NCBI RefSeq assembly: GCF_039962255.1
Contig: NZ_JAMPKY010000001.1
Location: forward strand, 186,001-250,000
Direction: 5' to 3'
Length of the DNA stretch: 64,000 nt
Source: Leptolyngbya subtilissima AS-A7
GTDB lineage: Bacteria > Cyanobacteriota > Cyanobacteriia > Phormidesmidales > Phormidesmidaceae
The notes under the pieces were generated by a model. The model ran no database searches and had not been told where the DNA came from. It saw only the letters and a program-made list of their open reading frames with translations. Of this stretch, positions 27,240 through 35,800 are shown piece after piece; the stretch's first letter is position 1; each line of letters starts with the position of its first letter. The translations under genes were made by a program, and so were the position numbers.

Positions 27240-29261
27240 GGCCGTATTGGGCTTAGAAAAAGCGGCATAGGGGCTGCCCTGGGTTGGTCCCTGATGCCGC
27301 AGCCACAGTGCACAGAGCGTTGTACGAGAGGGGATGTCGGGCCAGAGCTTTTGGTGATTTGACAGGTCGAGCACGGTAGCCAGATCGGTTTGGCGCTGTA
27401 GCCAGTGGCGCAGGGGGGCACTGTTGCTCTGGGCCCAAAAGGGGTCGAGTAACACCCCGCAGCGACCGCCGGGCCGCAGGAGTTGCAGGCTGCGTTCTAG
27501 AAATAACCGAGACCAAAAAAGCCGATTCTGGCTCAGGCCATCAGGCCCTAAGCTGCTGTGGGGATATTGGTCAGAGCGGCGCAGGTAGTTACTCAGCCAG
27601 GTGAACTGGCCCCGGTACTCGGCCCAGGCTTGGGTGAGGTCGTGGTCGATGGTCAGCACCGGTTGGCGGTTGTGCCGAAAGGTAGAGGGAGCCACGTTTT
27701 TTTGCTCAAACAGAGTGGCATAGCGTTCCACAAAGCCCGCTTGGGTCGCCTCCACGGCCCCGCGAGGGAAGTGGCTGAGCACGATGTCGAAGCCGCCTTG
27801 ATCGCGCCGCTGCTGGTGAAAATAGAATCCCCAATGGAAGGGCTGAGTGGCATCGACATCGGTCTGGTTCAGGGGGCGAGTGGGGCGATCGCCCGTCGGA
27901 TCGGGCACCCGTAGGCCCAGCTGCTGGCTGCCCTCGCTCCACAGCAGGTGAGTGAGCTTGCCTTGGGCAATGGCGTCGAGTTCGTCGAGGCGATCGCGCA
28001 AAAAGTCGGCCTGGGCGTAGGCGGGCACGCTGCCCACTTCGGCCAGCAGCTGAGTCTGGCTGCGGTAGTGCTCTAGGCGCACCTGGCGCTCACCCAGCAC
28101 AGACTGGTAGCTGTCAGCGATCAAGGGTTGGAGCAGATTTCCCTGGAGCGGAACGGCTTGTTCGGGATCTTTGACCCCACGTCGGGGCGGCACCTGATCG
28201 AATCGTTCGTCATCGACGCGCACTAGACCGACCAAAGCATTGCCCTGAAGCACGGTCAGGGTGAGGTCAGGCAATGCGGTGAGTTCTGTCGGTTGGCTGG
28301 TGTGCTGCACGCCCTGAAGCCACAACTGTAGCCGCGCTAGCTCTACCGCTGGGGGCCACAGGTCAAGGCCGTAGAGGGCGTGGGTGGCCAGGTGTTGGTA
28401 GAGGCCTAGGGTGGGGTTGTTGGGGGACGGTTTGGCCCAGTTGGGAATAGTTTTGGCAGAATTTTGGGTGGCGATCGCCCGCAATCCCAGGGCCAATTCC
28501 ATCAGCTGATTGAGCGCCGCTACGAGAAAGCGCCCTGAACCACAGGCGGGGTCGAGTAAGGTGAGCTGCCCTAGCTCGGTCAACAGCGTTCCGGCCTCGG
28601 CGGGGGAAAGTTCCTTCAAAAGCTGTTCGGTGGAGCGATGGCGACGCCCGATCAGCACTTCAGCACGGTCGAGTAGGGTAGCGTGGATGGTGCGATCGCA
28701 CAGTGCCCCTAGCAGTGGTGCTGGCGTTGCCATGGCGACTCCGTCATAGCTATTGACCGCCTGCTCTAGCAGCATGCCCAAGCCCGCGTCTAACCCAGCG
28801 GGCGTCGCCGCTGCCAGATCGGCCAGCCAGTGAAGGGTGGGCTCAAAGGCAGCATCGGGTAGGGGAACGTGGCCCCAGCGCTGGTCTAGTTCTGTAAATC
28901 GAAACGGCCCTGTGGGCACAAAAGGCAGTGGCCCTAGCCGCTGGCGCAAAGCTGGGGGGCGCTCCTCGGCGGGCAGGGTAAACCCCTGCTGGCAAAGCGG
29001 CTGTAGCACCTGTGAGAAGAAGCCATCTAGCTCGCGCTGCTGGCTCTGGCCAAACTGATTGTGTAAATACCACTCGTCACCGCCCAAGTAGCCCCGCTGT
29101 TGCAGGGCCGCCACGGCAATCAGCCGCGTGAGCAGCAGCGTGGCGTAGTGGCGGCGTTGACTGCCGGGTAAGGGCACCAGGGCGTCGGTCAACGTCTGCC
29201 AGCTCCGCTGAAAGCCTTGCACTAGGGTGGGGGTGGGGGGCTGCTCTACCGTAAGGCCCAT
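27183..29261 (-). CDS. N6-adenine DNA methylase-like protein with degenerate catalytic motif
   Basis: A 692-residue protein resembling Eco57I/type IIG-like methylases. SAM motif I is intact (LLDPACGSGRFLVAALNQLM, ~240) with helical continuation YGLDLWPPAVELARLQLWLQ. At the place of motif IV, where adenine methylases read NPPY after a hydrophobic FDIVI strand, this protein reads FDIVLSHFPRG, so the catalytic Asn-Pro-Pro-Tyr is absent. No nuclease domain is obvious. The ATG at 29261 is chosen over the upstream frame, which overlaps the SRPBCC gene. That gene ends 5 bp upstream, so the two look co-transcribed. DNA methylation is doubtful; binding or an altered substrate is possible. Confidence 0.72.
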   Translation of the reverse strand: MGLTVEQPPTPTLVQGFQRSWQTLTDALVPLPGSQRRHYATLLLTRLIAVAALQQRGYLGGDEWYLHNQFGQSQQRELDGFFSQVLQPLCQQGFTLPAEERPPALRQRLGPLPFVPTGPFRFTELDQRWGHVPLPDAAFEPTLHWLADLAAATPAGLDAGLGMLLEQAVNSYDGVAMATPAPLLGALCDRTIHATLLDRAEVLIGRRHRSTEQLLKELSPAEAGTLLTELGQLTLLDPACGSGRFLVAALNQLMELALGLRAIATQNSAKTIPNWAKPSPNNPTLGLYQHLATHALYGLDLWPPAVELARLQLWLQGVQHTSQPTELTALPDLTLTVLQGNALVGLVRVDDERFDQVPPRRGVKDPEQAVPLQGNLLQPLIADSYQSVLGERQVRLEHYRSQTQLLAEVGSVPAYAQADFLRDRLDELDAIAQGKLTHLLWSEGSQQLGLRVPDPTGDRPTRPLNQTDVDATQPFHWGFYFHQQRRDQGGFDIVLSHFPRGAVEATQAGFVERYATLFEQKNVAPSTFRHNRQPVLTIDHDLTQAWAEYRGQFTWLSNYLRRSDQYPHSSLGPDGLSQNRLFWSRLFLERSLQLLRPGGRCGVLLDPFWAQSNSAPLRHWLQRQTDLATVLDLSNHQKLWPDIPSRTTLCALWLRHQGPTQGSPYAAFSKPNTALAPEALGGVLQRLIHPTG

Positions 29262-29266
29262 GGTGC

Positions 29267-29719
29267 CTAGGGGGAAGGAGATTGTTTGTCCGCCATGGCG
29301 TAGTCGCGAAAGCGGTTGAGGTCGTCTTGCAGCGTAGCTTCGACCAACCGACCGAGGAACAGCCCGTCCATCCACTTGATGACGCCAGGCACCGAGTAAG
29401 ACACGGTGAGCTTGACGGTTGACTGACCCTCTTTGCGATCGTAAAAGCGAATGGCCCCTCGGTTGGGCAGCCCGTCGATCGCCTCCCACTGAATAATCTG
29501 GTGGGTGACTAGGTTGGTGATCTTAGAGCGCCAGGTAAACTCAAACCCGCGGGAGGCCAGCTTCCACTCTGAAATCTCGGGGTCGGCATCGGAGACTTTG
29601 ACAGAGTCGATCCACTTCATCCAGCGGGGCATCTGCTCTAGGTCAGACCACAGATTCCAGGACGTTTCTACCGGCACATCAACATCTACCGCTACGCTGT
29701 GATCGAGCCATTCACCCAT
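29267..29719 (-). CDS. SRPBCC (START-like) family protein
   Basis: A 150-residue helix-grip protein of the polyketide-cyclase/Coq10-like type. It starts with VAVDVDVPVETSWNLWSDLE and QMPRWMKWIDSV and contains LVTHQIIQWEAIDGLPNRGA and VKLTVSYSVPGVIKWMDGL. The fold binds hydrophobic ligands; cyanobacterial members are mostly uncharacterised, some being linked to carotenoid or chlorophyll metabolism. No catalytic residues can be named. It probably shares a transcript with the methylase-like gene 5 bp downstream, an association whose meaning is unknown. Confidence 0.85.
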   Translation of the reverse strand: MGEWLDHSVAVDVDVPVETSWNLWSDLEQMPRWMKWIDSVKVSDADPEISEWKLASRGFEFTWRSKITNLVTHQIIQWEAIDGLPNRGAIRFYDRKEGQSTVKLTVSYSVPGVIKWMDGLFLGRLVEATLQDDLNRFRDYAMADKQSPSP

Positions 29720-29887
29720 GGTTTACCCCTGCCACTAATTAAGGCTGTGCCGCTGGCGCTTGCGAAGGCCATTGCAAAAGACAGGTGCGATCGCAAACTC
29801 AGTGCCAATGCGGTATTCCACGCCAGCACTGAGCCTATTCTACCCGTATTTCTTCGGACGCACTTTGTCTCCGCTGTTTTGTCGGTG

Positions 29888-30835
29888 CTACATTCCCTTG
29901 CGCGCTACTAAGGTGCGGTGGCGGGGGTCGCTGGGCACTGCGATGGGTGGCTCAAAGCCAGCCTCAACCAGGGCTGCTTCTAAATCAAAGGTGTAGTAGT
30001 CGTCGCTCCAGGGTTCGGTGCTTTTCATCAGGGTGAAGAGCACCGGGGGAAGCGCCTGAATCACGGGCGACTTGGGGTTGTTGTCGACAATGGCCAAGAC
30101 CCCGCCGGGCCGCAGCACTCGCCGGGCTTCGGCAAAGATGGCCTGGGTAGCGGTGCGGGGTAGTTCGTGGGCAACAAACTGCATCGTCACCACATCAAAC
30201 GACGCAGCGGGGAAGCCGGTAGCTTCTGCCGCCCCGTGTACCCATTGGGCAATTTCACGGTTGGTATCTTGGGATTGAGCCACCGCTAGCATGTAGGGCG
30301 ACAGATCGAGGCCCACGGTGCGCACCGGATTTCTTTGAGCGTAGTGGCGGTGCAGACTGAGGGTAGAAATGCCCACCGAGCAGCCCACATCCAAAATGTC
30401 TGTCACCTCGGCTGGGCCATGCTGATCAAGCACCTCAAGAAAGCTGTGGCGCAGCCGGGCTTGAGCTGTTTGCCAGGACAACTCTTCCTGGGGCCAAACC
30501 CGCAGGGCCATGGCGTAGGTGGCGGGGGCGGCCTCAAAGGCGGCTTGCCAGCAGAGGTTGCCCTCGCTGTAGGCGTGGAAGGGCACTTGGTAATAGTCAG
30601 GATAGACCACCGCCGAATTGGTTAACTCATCCAACCGCTGACGCATTTCGGGAGTGTCGAGATCGAGGCAGGTTTGTCGCCAAGGAACACCATTTTTCTC
30701 GGCGGTTTTAATAAGCACCTGGCGGGCCTGGCGCTTCATCAGGGCGTAGAGAGCGGGGGTTTGAATGGCGCGGTTGACAATGCGCGAGAGCAGATCTTCG
30801 CCGGCCCAGTCGGGCTTGAGTTTAGTCGTGGTCAT
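29888..30835 (-). CDS. Class I SAM-dependent methyltransferase
   Basis: A 315-residue protein with a ~135-residue N-terminal region (NRAIQTPALYALMKRQARQV, YYQVPFHAYSEGNLCWQAAF) and a Rossmann methyltransferase domain. SAM motif I is ILDVGCSVGISTLSL, the acidic motif II is VGLDLSPYMLAVAQ, and post motifs are FDVVTMQFVAHELPR and VLRPGGVLAIVDNNP. This architecture is common in cyanobacteria, plants and algae, where the substrate is usually unknown. It is transcribed divergently from a second, unrelated methyltransferase gene 117 bp away. Confidence 0.87.
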   Translation of the reverse strand: MTTTKLKPDWAGEDLLSRIVNRAIQTPALYALMKRQARQVLIKTAEKNGVPWRQTCLDLDTPEMRQRLDELTNSAVVYPDYYQVPFHAYSEGNLCWQAAFEAAPATYAMALRVWPQEELSWQTAQARLRHSFLEVLDQHGPAEVTDILDVGCSVGISTLSLHRHYAQRNPVRTVGLDLSPYMLAVAQSQDTNREIAQWVHGAAEATGFPAASFDVVTMQFVAHELPRTATQAIFAEARRVLRPGGVLAIVDNNPKSPVIQALPPVLFTLMKSTEPWSDDYYTFDLEAALVEAGFEPPIAVPSDPRHRTLVARKGM

Positions 30836-30952
30836 GGACGCGGTAAGGAGGGTTTAGGCTTACTGTACTGGATTGGCGAGGTGCGCTGGTAGAGCTTCTG
30901 ACTGCTGCACCGCTGGGTTACGATAGCGACGTAGCAGTATGGCGATCGCTCT

Positions 30953-31738
30953 ATGCCCCCCAATGTCTTACCGCTTCATACCCTAAACCCGCTGGGACGC
31001 TTTTCTGACCGCGCCCAAGACTATGCTCGCTATCGGCCGGGCTATCCTCCGGAGGCGATCGCCGCCATTTTGGCCGATGTGGACAACCTGCGATCGCTAG
31101 TCATCGCTGATGTTGGGGCAGGCACGGGCATTTCGAGTCGGCAGCTGGGCGATCGCGGCCCTAGGGTGATCGCGGTCGAACCCAATGCCGCCATGCGCGA
31201 GGCGGCCGAACCGCACTCCCAAGTGGTCTTTCACCCTGGCACGGGCGAACAGACGGGGCTGGCGGATGAGTCTGTGCATATTGTCACCTGTTGCCAGTCA
31301 TTTCACTGGTTCAACGCACCGCTGGCGCTGGCGGAGTTTAGCCGCATCTTGCCGCCAGGGGGGCGCTTGGCCCTGCTTTGGAATGATTGGGATCTAGAGG
31401 ACTCGGGCACGGCGGCCTACTATCAGATCATCCATGCCGTAGCGACCCGCGCCATTGACCACCGCGACCACACCCAGGCGCTCAAGGCGATTGAACAGCA
31501 GCGTGAGTTTTCGCGGGTGCAGCACCTGAGCTTTGACCATGGCCAAACGCTGACGCTGCCTGAGGTGGTGGGGCGATCGCTCAGCTCGTCCTATATTCCT
31601 AAGGAAGGGCGAGCCCACCTCCAGTTTCTCGATACCATCGCCGCCTGGCATGGAGCCTGGGCCACGATCGACGGCACGGTGACGCTGAAGTATGTTACCA
31701 ACCTGTATCTGAGCGAAAAAATGGCCACCCACCCTTGA
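30953..31738 (+). CDS. Class I SAM-dependent methyltransferase (Methyltransf_11 type)
   Basis: A 261-residue enzyme. RFSDRAQDYARYRPGYPPEA is the usual lead helix, VIADVGAGTGISSRQL is motif I, VIAVEPNAAMREAAE motif II, IVTCCQSFHWFNAPLALAEF motif III and ILPPGGRLALLWNDWD the post-motif. The family covers many small-molecule methylases, and this 'SFHWF' subgroup lacks a defined substrate. The first codons include ATACCCTAAACCC, also seen in an intergenic repeat family, so the N terminus may be repeat-derived. The divergent neighbour is another methyltransferase. Confidence 0.87.
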   Translation: MPPNVLPLHTLNPLGRFSDRAQDYARYRPGYPPEAIAAILADVDNLRSLVIADVGAGTGISSRQLGDRGPRVIAVEPNAAMREAAEPHSQVVFHPGTGEQTGLADESVHIVTCCQSFHWFNAPLALAEFSRILPPGGRLALLWNDWDLEDSGTAAYYQIIHAVATRAIDHRDHTQALKAIEQQREFSRVQHLSFDHGQTLTLPEVVGRSLSSSYIPKEGRAHLQFLDTIAAWHGAWATIDGTVTLKYVTNLYLSEKMATHP

Positions 31739-31814
31739 GTAGCTACATTATTCAGCTTTCACCGTTAACAGAAGAACTGCCGCTGCCGGAGCTAGACGAG
31801 CCGGGATGGTGCTA

Positions 31815-32423
31815 TTAGTTCTTCCGAATTGGAATTTGAATATCGCTCCGCTTTAGGGCATCGGGCACATAGGGGCCATCGTAAAAGAAGCGGCGGGGCG
31901 GCCCTGCCACTGCATACTCAGGATGCGCTGCTAACCAGGCTTGCAGCTGTTGAATGCCGCTGGTGTAGACCTCGTAGTCATAGCCGCCCCTAACGCCAAC
32001 ACTCACCACCGTCATGGGCGAAATGTCTTCTACTTGCACGTTTTGGGCGATTTCCTGGGGCACGATATCTAAACTACGGTACAAAAACGAAACCGATGCG
32101 TCCCCTTCGCTCACCGCACCAGCCTCAAGGGTCGTAGTCGGGTAGCGCGTTTCTACCGGAGCCGTCATTGAAATATCGTTGCTGCTAATGTGACGAAAGA
32201 GCGGCGAGAAGCCTTGGGAGGGCGCGTTAGCTAAATCTCCCGTGACCTGCACCGTAGCGGCCCGATAGTCGGGATACTGCTTGATTTCAATTTCCCCATC
32301 CGCCGTTGGTGGCGGAAAGCCTACGGGCAGCGGTGCAGAGGCTTTGCTGTAGGCCCAAAGAAGCAGCGCCCCCACCCCGATTGCCACAACCCCCACAATT
32401 AGCAGACTCTGGCCCAGTTTCAT
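31815..32423 (-). CDS. SOUL family heme-binding protein, membrane-anchored
   Basis: A 202-residue protein with one N-terminal helix (LLIVGVVAIGVGALLLWAYS) and a SOUL/HBP domain (~30-202): EIEIKQYPDYRAATVQVTG, PLFRHISSNDISMTAPVETR and VEDISPMTVVSVGVRGGYDY. SOUL proteins bind haem or other tetrapyrroles; ligand residues are poorly conserved, and the ligand here is not known. The anchor suggests a location on the periplasmic or thylakoid-lumen side, which is inference. It reads in the same direction as the HAD gene 66 bp upstream. Confidence 0.88.
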   Translation of the reverse strand: MKLGQSLLIVGVVAIGVGALLLWAYSKASAPLPVGFPPPTADGEIEIKQYPDYRAATVQVTGDLANAPSQGFSPLFRHISSNDISMTAPVETRYPTTTLEAGAVSEGDASVSFLYRSLDIVPQEIAQNVQVEDISPMTVVSVGVRGGYDYEVYTSGIQQLQAWLAAHPEYAVAGPPRRFFYDGPYVPDALKRSDIQIPIRKN

Positions 32424-32489
32424 AAAGACGGCTCGACACAGCTATAGCTTCAGTGTAACGACCTCCTCGAAGGCCTTCTTCGATAGGGG

Positions 32490-33164
32490 TTAACCCGCTG
32501 CGGCTTGCCCAAGGGGAGAGTGCTCGTAGTGGTGGAGCAGGTCGGCGGGGTCGTCGTAGATAGCGATCGCGCCCGCTAACTCCTCATCGCTAAAACCACC
32601 GCAGCGCACGGCAATCACCTTCACCCCGGCTCCGCCTGCCGACTCAATGTCGTAGGGGGTATCGGCCAGCATCACCATGCGATCGGGCGCGAGCTGTGCC
32701 TTTTTGACGGCGGCTTCGACGATGTCGGGGGCGGGTTTAGAGTTTTCGGCATCGCTGGACGTGGTGGTTTCGTGCAGCAGATCGTCCAGCTCGGCGATTT
32801 TGAGCATCACCTCTAGTTCCTTAGGGCTGGCGGAGGTGGCAATCACCACGTGCAGGCCCGCTTCCAGCATTTTTTGCACCAGCGCCCGTGCGCCGTTGGC
32901 GGGGGCAATGTCGGGCGCATACTTATTCAAGACCAGTTTTTTGCGATCGCTGGCGATTGTCTTGCCGGGTTCTTCTTCGTCATTGAGTTCAGGAATCAGC
33001 TTGGGCATGAGCTGATCGCCACCCATTCCCATCATCGCGCGCACCTGGTCAAAGGGCACGTCATAACCGTGGCTGGCGAAGGACTCAACCCAGGACCTGG
33101 CGTGGGCATCGTTGCTCAAAACCAGTGTTCCATCAACATCTAAAATGACGCCATCGAGTTGCAT
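32490..33164 (-). CDS. HAD superfamily phosphatase (phosphoglycolate phosphatase-like)
   Basis: A 224-residue HAD hydrolase with a helical cap. Motif I is ILDVDGTLVLSN (nucleophile and acid Asp), motif II is VIATSASPKE, motif III the Lys in SKPAPDIV and motif IV LADTPYDIESA. A four-helix cap lies between I and II (QVRAMMGMGGDQLMPKLIPE). This is the class of phosphoglycolate and beta-phosphoglucomutase-like enzymes; the substrate is not determinable. The ATG at 33164 is preceded by AGGGG six bases upstream, better than the earlier in-frame start at 33227. Confidence 0.87.
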   Translation of the reverse strand: MQLDGVILDVDGTLVLSNDAHARSWVESFASHGYDVPFDQVRAMMGMGGDQLMPKLIPELNDEEEPGKTIASDRKKLVLNKYAPDIAPANGARALVQKMLEAGLHVVIATSASPKELEVMLKIAELDDLLHETTTSSDAENSKPAPDIVEAAVKKAQLAPDRMVMLADTPYDIESAGGAGVKVIAVRCGGFSDEELAGAIAIYDDPADLLHHYEHSPLGQAAAG

Positions 33165-33386
33165 GCCGACCCCTGCTCTAGCTTTTGTTTGATTTTGACA
33201 GGAAAGCAACGGGCCCACATCTTCCAAGGGAAGAGTGTGTCAGGCATCAGTATTGAGTTTGTGTCCGTCTTATGATGTTCAAGCTGCAACGCTTACGTTT
33301 CTCAAGGCAGACGGCGAAAGTTCCGATCGCTGATTAAAGTTAACTACTCCCCCAGCCTGTCTCTATTGGCGCGGGATCTGACAGGT

Positions 33387-34121
33387 ATGAAATTGACAAT
33401 TTTGCGGAGCCGGAAGTTTTGGCTGTTGGCCTGCTGCGGCGTAATTGCGGCTTTGCTGAGCAGTCAACTGCCGCTGCAAGCTTGGTTTGTGAATATTGAA
33501 GGCTGGCTCAGCGCGTTGGGTTTTGTGGCGGCTCCGGTCTTTGTGGCGGTGTATTTGCTGGCGACCGTATTGGGTCTGCCTAACATTGTGCTGATTTTGG
33601 TGGCCGGGGCGGTCTTTGGTTTGATGCAGGGTATTGTGGTGGCTTCGGTGGCCGATACCCTAGGGGCGATCGCCTGTTTTTGGGTGGGGCGCACCCTAGC
33701 CCGCGATCGCATCAAGCGCTGGATGATCAAAAACCCCAGCTTTGCTCGCCTAGATCACGCCGTCGGCCAAAAGGGTTGGAAGATTTTGCTGCTGACGCGG
33801 CTGTCGCCCCTGGTGCCGTCTAACCTGCTCAACTATGGCTTTAGCTGCACCAAGGTGAATTTTTGGCAGTACTGCTTTTTTTCCTGGGTGGGCATGCTGC
33901 CGGTAATTACGCTGTATGTCTATTTGGGCTCCTTTGGCGTTGCCCTGTTTCAGGAGGGGCTCACCGCCAGAAAACTGTCGCTGCAAGGCGGTGGGGCCGT
34001 GCTGGCACTCTGTGCTGGGTGGTACACCACCAACTTGACTCGCAAAGCGTTAAACCCCAAGTGCCCCGACCAGTCGTCTGAGTCAGAGTGCAGACAATCT
34101 GAGCCAGAACGCAGACGATAA
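33387..34121 (+). CDS. TVP38/TMEM64 (VTT domain, DedA superfamily) membrane protein
   Basis: A 244-residue polytopic protein. A first helix (FWLLACCGVIAALLSSQLPL) precedes the VTT domain: LPNIVLILVAGAVFGLMQGI, GRTLARDRIKRW, the family motif LLLTRLSPLVPSNLLNYGFS and WVGMLPVITLYVYLGSF. DedA-superfamily proteins act as lipid scramblases or in membrane homeostasis. The frame includes a TTG seven codons earlier, but the ATG at 33387 gives the usual N terminus. The charged tail after residue ~220 is likely cytoplasmic. Confidence 0.88.
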   Translation: MKLTILRSRKFWLLACCGVIAALLSSQLPLQAWFVNIEGWLSALGFVAAPVFVAVYLLATVLGLPNIVLILVAGAVFGLMQGIVVASVADTLGAIACFWVGRTLARDRIKRWMIKNPSFARLDHAVGQKGWKILLLTRLSPLVPSNLLNYGFSCTKVNFWQYCFFSWVGMLPVITLYVYLGSFGVALFQEGLTARKLSLQGGGAVLALCAGWYTTNLTRKALNPKCPDQSSESECRQSEPERRR

Positions 34122-34185
34122 GGAGCGATCTCAACAGGGCAATTTCCTGCGTTAGCCCTGTAGCTTGAGACATGAGCTTTGGTAA

Positions 34186-34270
34186 ACCCCGATTCATAAT
34201 CAGGAAGCCCGTAGGGGCGTAGCATGCTACGCCCCTACAAATCGGGGGTACTCATGCGGGATTCGGGATC
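34186..34270. repeat. MITE-like palindromic repeat, copy 1
   Basis: A perfect 28-bp palindrome (34210-34237; arms GTAGGGGCGTAGCA and complement) sits inside outer inverted arms (ACCCCGATT at 34186-34194 with AATCGGGGGT at 34239-34248), followed by GGATTCGGGAT. A second copy with the same order of parts occurs at 61929-62015. It fills most of the gap between convergent VTT and SDR genes and could also terminate transcription. Confidence 0.75.
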
Positions 34271-34319
34271 ACAAGCACCTGTGCTTAACCCATAAATCTA
34301 CTTCCCACCCCTGGGCTGT

Positions 34320-35072
34320 CTACTTTTGCACGGCGGTGAACCCGCCATCCACGACGAGGTTGTGGCCAGTCACAAACCCAGCCCCCTCAGAACACAGCCA
34401 GACGACGGCCTCGGCAATATCTTCTGGCCTGCCGATTCGCTGCAGCGGAATGCCGGCGGCTACCTGATCGAGCATTTCAGGCGGGGCTTCGGCCCATAGA
34501 TCGGTTTTGACTGCGCCGGGGCTCACGGTGTTGATGCGAATGCGCTCGCTAGAATACTCCGCCGCCGCGGCGCGCGACAGGGCAATGACTCCCGCTTTAG
34601 CGGCTCCGTAGGCCCCATACCCAGCCACCCCCAGCAGTGCGCCTTGGGAAGAGGTATTCACGATCGCCCCACCGCCCGACTGCTGCATAGCGGGAATTTC
34701 GTACTTCATCGACAGCCAAACCGACTTGAGGTTGGCGTTGATTTCAAAATCCCAGTCGGCTTCGGAGAGGTCGGCCAGTTTACCCGAGGTGCCTGAACCG
34801 GCGTTGTTAAAGGCATAGTCGAGGCGACCGTAGGTGTCGACGGTTTGTTTAACCATAGCTTCGAGATCTGACGCCTGGGTGACGTCGGCTTGGATAAACA
34901 TCGCCTCTCCCTGGGCTGCTTTGATCTGTTGGACAGTTTCCTCGCCCTTGTCGGAGCGGCGAGCGACCACCACCACAGTTGCACCCGCTTGACCAAAGGC
35001 GATCGCCGTAGCCCGACCAATGCCAGAACTTGCCCCAGTCACGATCGCAACTTTGCCTGCCATCGAAACCAT
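34320..35072 (-). CDS. Short-chain dehydrogenase/reductase
   Basis: A 250-residue classical SDR. The dinucleotide motif is VTGASSGIGRATA, the NNAG motif is FNNAGSGTSG, catalytic Ser lies in IVNTSSQGALLGV, and the YxxxK pair is in YGAYGAAKAGV. The end GFVTGHNLVVDGGFTAVQ is standard. Arg/Arg after the second strand (VVVVARRSDKG) suggests NADP(H). The substrate is unknown; related proteins are annotated as glucose 1-dehydrogenase-like or 3-oxoacyl reductases. The ATG at 35072 has AGGAG eight bases upstream. Confidence 0.92.
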   Translation of the reverse strand: MVSMAGKVAIVTGASSGIGRATAIAFGQAGATVVVVARRSDKGEETVQQIKAAQGEAMFIQADVTQASDLEAMVKQTVDTYGRLDYAFNNAGSGTSGKLADLSEADWDFEINANLKSVWLSMKYEIPAMQQSGGGAIVNTSSQGALLGVAGYGAYGAAKAGVIALSRAAAAEYSSERIRINTVSPGAVKTDLWAEAPPEMLDQVAAGIPLQRIGRPEDIAEAVVWLCSEGAGFVTGHNLVVDGGFTAVQK

Positions 35073-35149
35073 GGATCACGCTCCTGAGTTACACAAGGAT
35101 GCAGCTAATCCTAGCCCAGCCAGGGTTTTAGAGCTGTTTGCCTCATTAC

Positions 35150-35440
35150 CTAACGGTCTATCACAAGGCCATCTCCAGCTGGTGCTGCTCCCATTCTGCC
35201 AACAGCCAAAGCCGACCCATCGTCAAAGGGAAGCGAGGTGAATTGCTTTAGGAACAACTGTTGTCGCTCTAGCGTTTGTACTGGATTGTTGCTACGCAAG
35301 GCACCGTAGAAAAGCTCGGCTTTAACCACTGAGCAGATTGCCATAGCTTTAGTCGGCGTAGAAAGTAGGCGATCGCGCACTAGAGGCGATCGCCCATTTA
35401 AGAACACGACGCATACGTTGGTATCGAGCAAGTAGCGCAT
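35150..35440 (-). pseudogene. Truncated VapC-type PIN-domain toxin
   Basis: The first ~75 residues are a normal PIN domain: MRYLLDTNVCVVFLNGRS with the first acidic residue, then ICSVVKAELFYGALRS with the conserved Glu. After PFDDGSALAVG the sequence departs from the family, and the stop comes at 96 residues. Intact VapC proteins run to ~130 and end with an Asp/Asn-containing DLLIAA...LVTHN segment, which is missing. Nuclease activity is therefore unlikely. The end overlaps a 17-20-bp stretch nearly identical to the 3' end of the nearby ABC exporter gene. It is paired with a VapB-like antitoxin 2 bp upstream. Confidence 0.7.
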
Positions 35441-35442
35441 GC

Positions 35443-35694
35443 TTAATCAAAAGCTCCGGTCAAATCGTCATCTAGAGCTGCCAAAATGCCGTGCCCGTCA
35501 GTCACAATGGGGTCATCAGCGCAGATGCCGTAGAAAGCTGCTAAGGATATTTCTACAGAAGCTGACGCCTGAACAGGTTGATATATCACCATTACGTCTA
35601 CATCTCGGTCGGCCAACCCAACAGGCAGAGCAAGGTGCAGAATGCCATCTTGCCCAATGTGCTGACGCACTTTAATGCTTTCCATAGCGGTCAT
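35443..35694 (-). CDS. VapB-like antitoxin
   Basis: An 83-residue acidic protein with a strand-rich N terminus (ESIKVRQHIGQDGILHLALP and VDVMVIYQPV) and an acidic tail (HGILAALDDDLTGAFD), as in cyanobacterial antitoxins paired with PIN toxins. It ends 2 bp before the truncated vapC, the usual coupling. Two starts are possible: the ATG at 35694 with AAGGA close upstream, or a Met three codons later. With its toxin truncated it may be a relic or act on other toxins in trans. Confidence 0.65.
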   Translation of the reverse strand: MTAMESIKVRQHIGQDGILHLALPVGLADRDVDVMVIYQPVQASASVEISLAAFYGICADDPIVTDGHGILAALDDDLTGAFD

Positions 35695-35800
35695 TTTCCT
35701 TGCTGTCTTCTTTACTCTGGCCTGGGTTTGATTGGCTGCTCTTTTTTCCTGTCAACCCTACCTGGATTTGCTCTAACCCACCCCCGGGCAAAGTGGCTCG

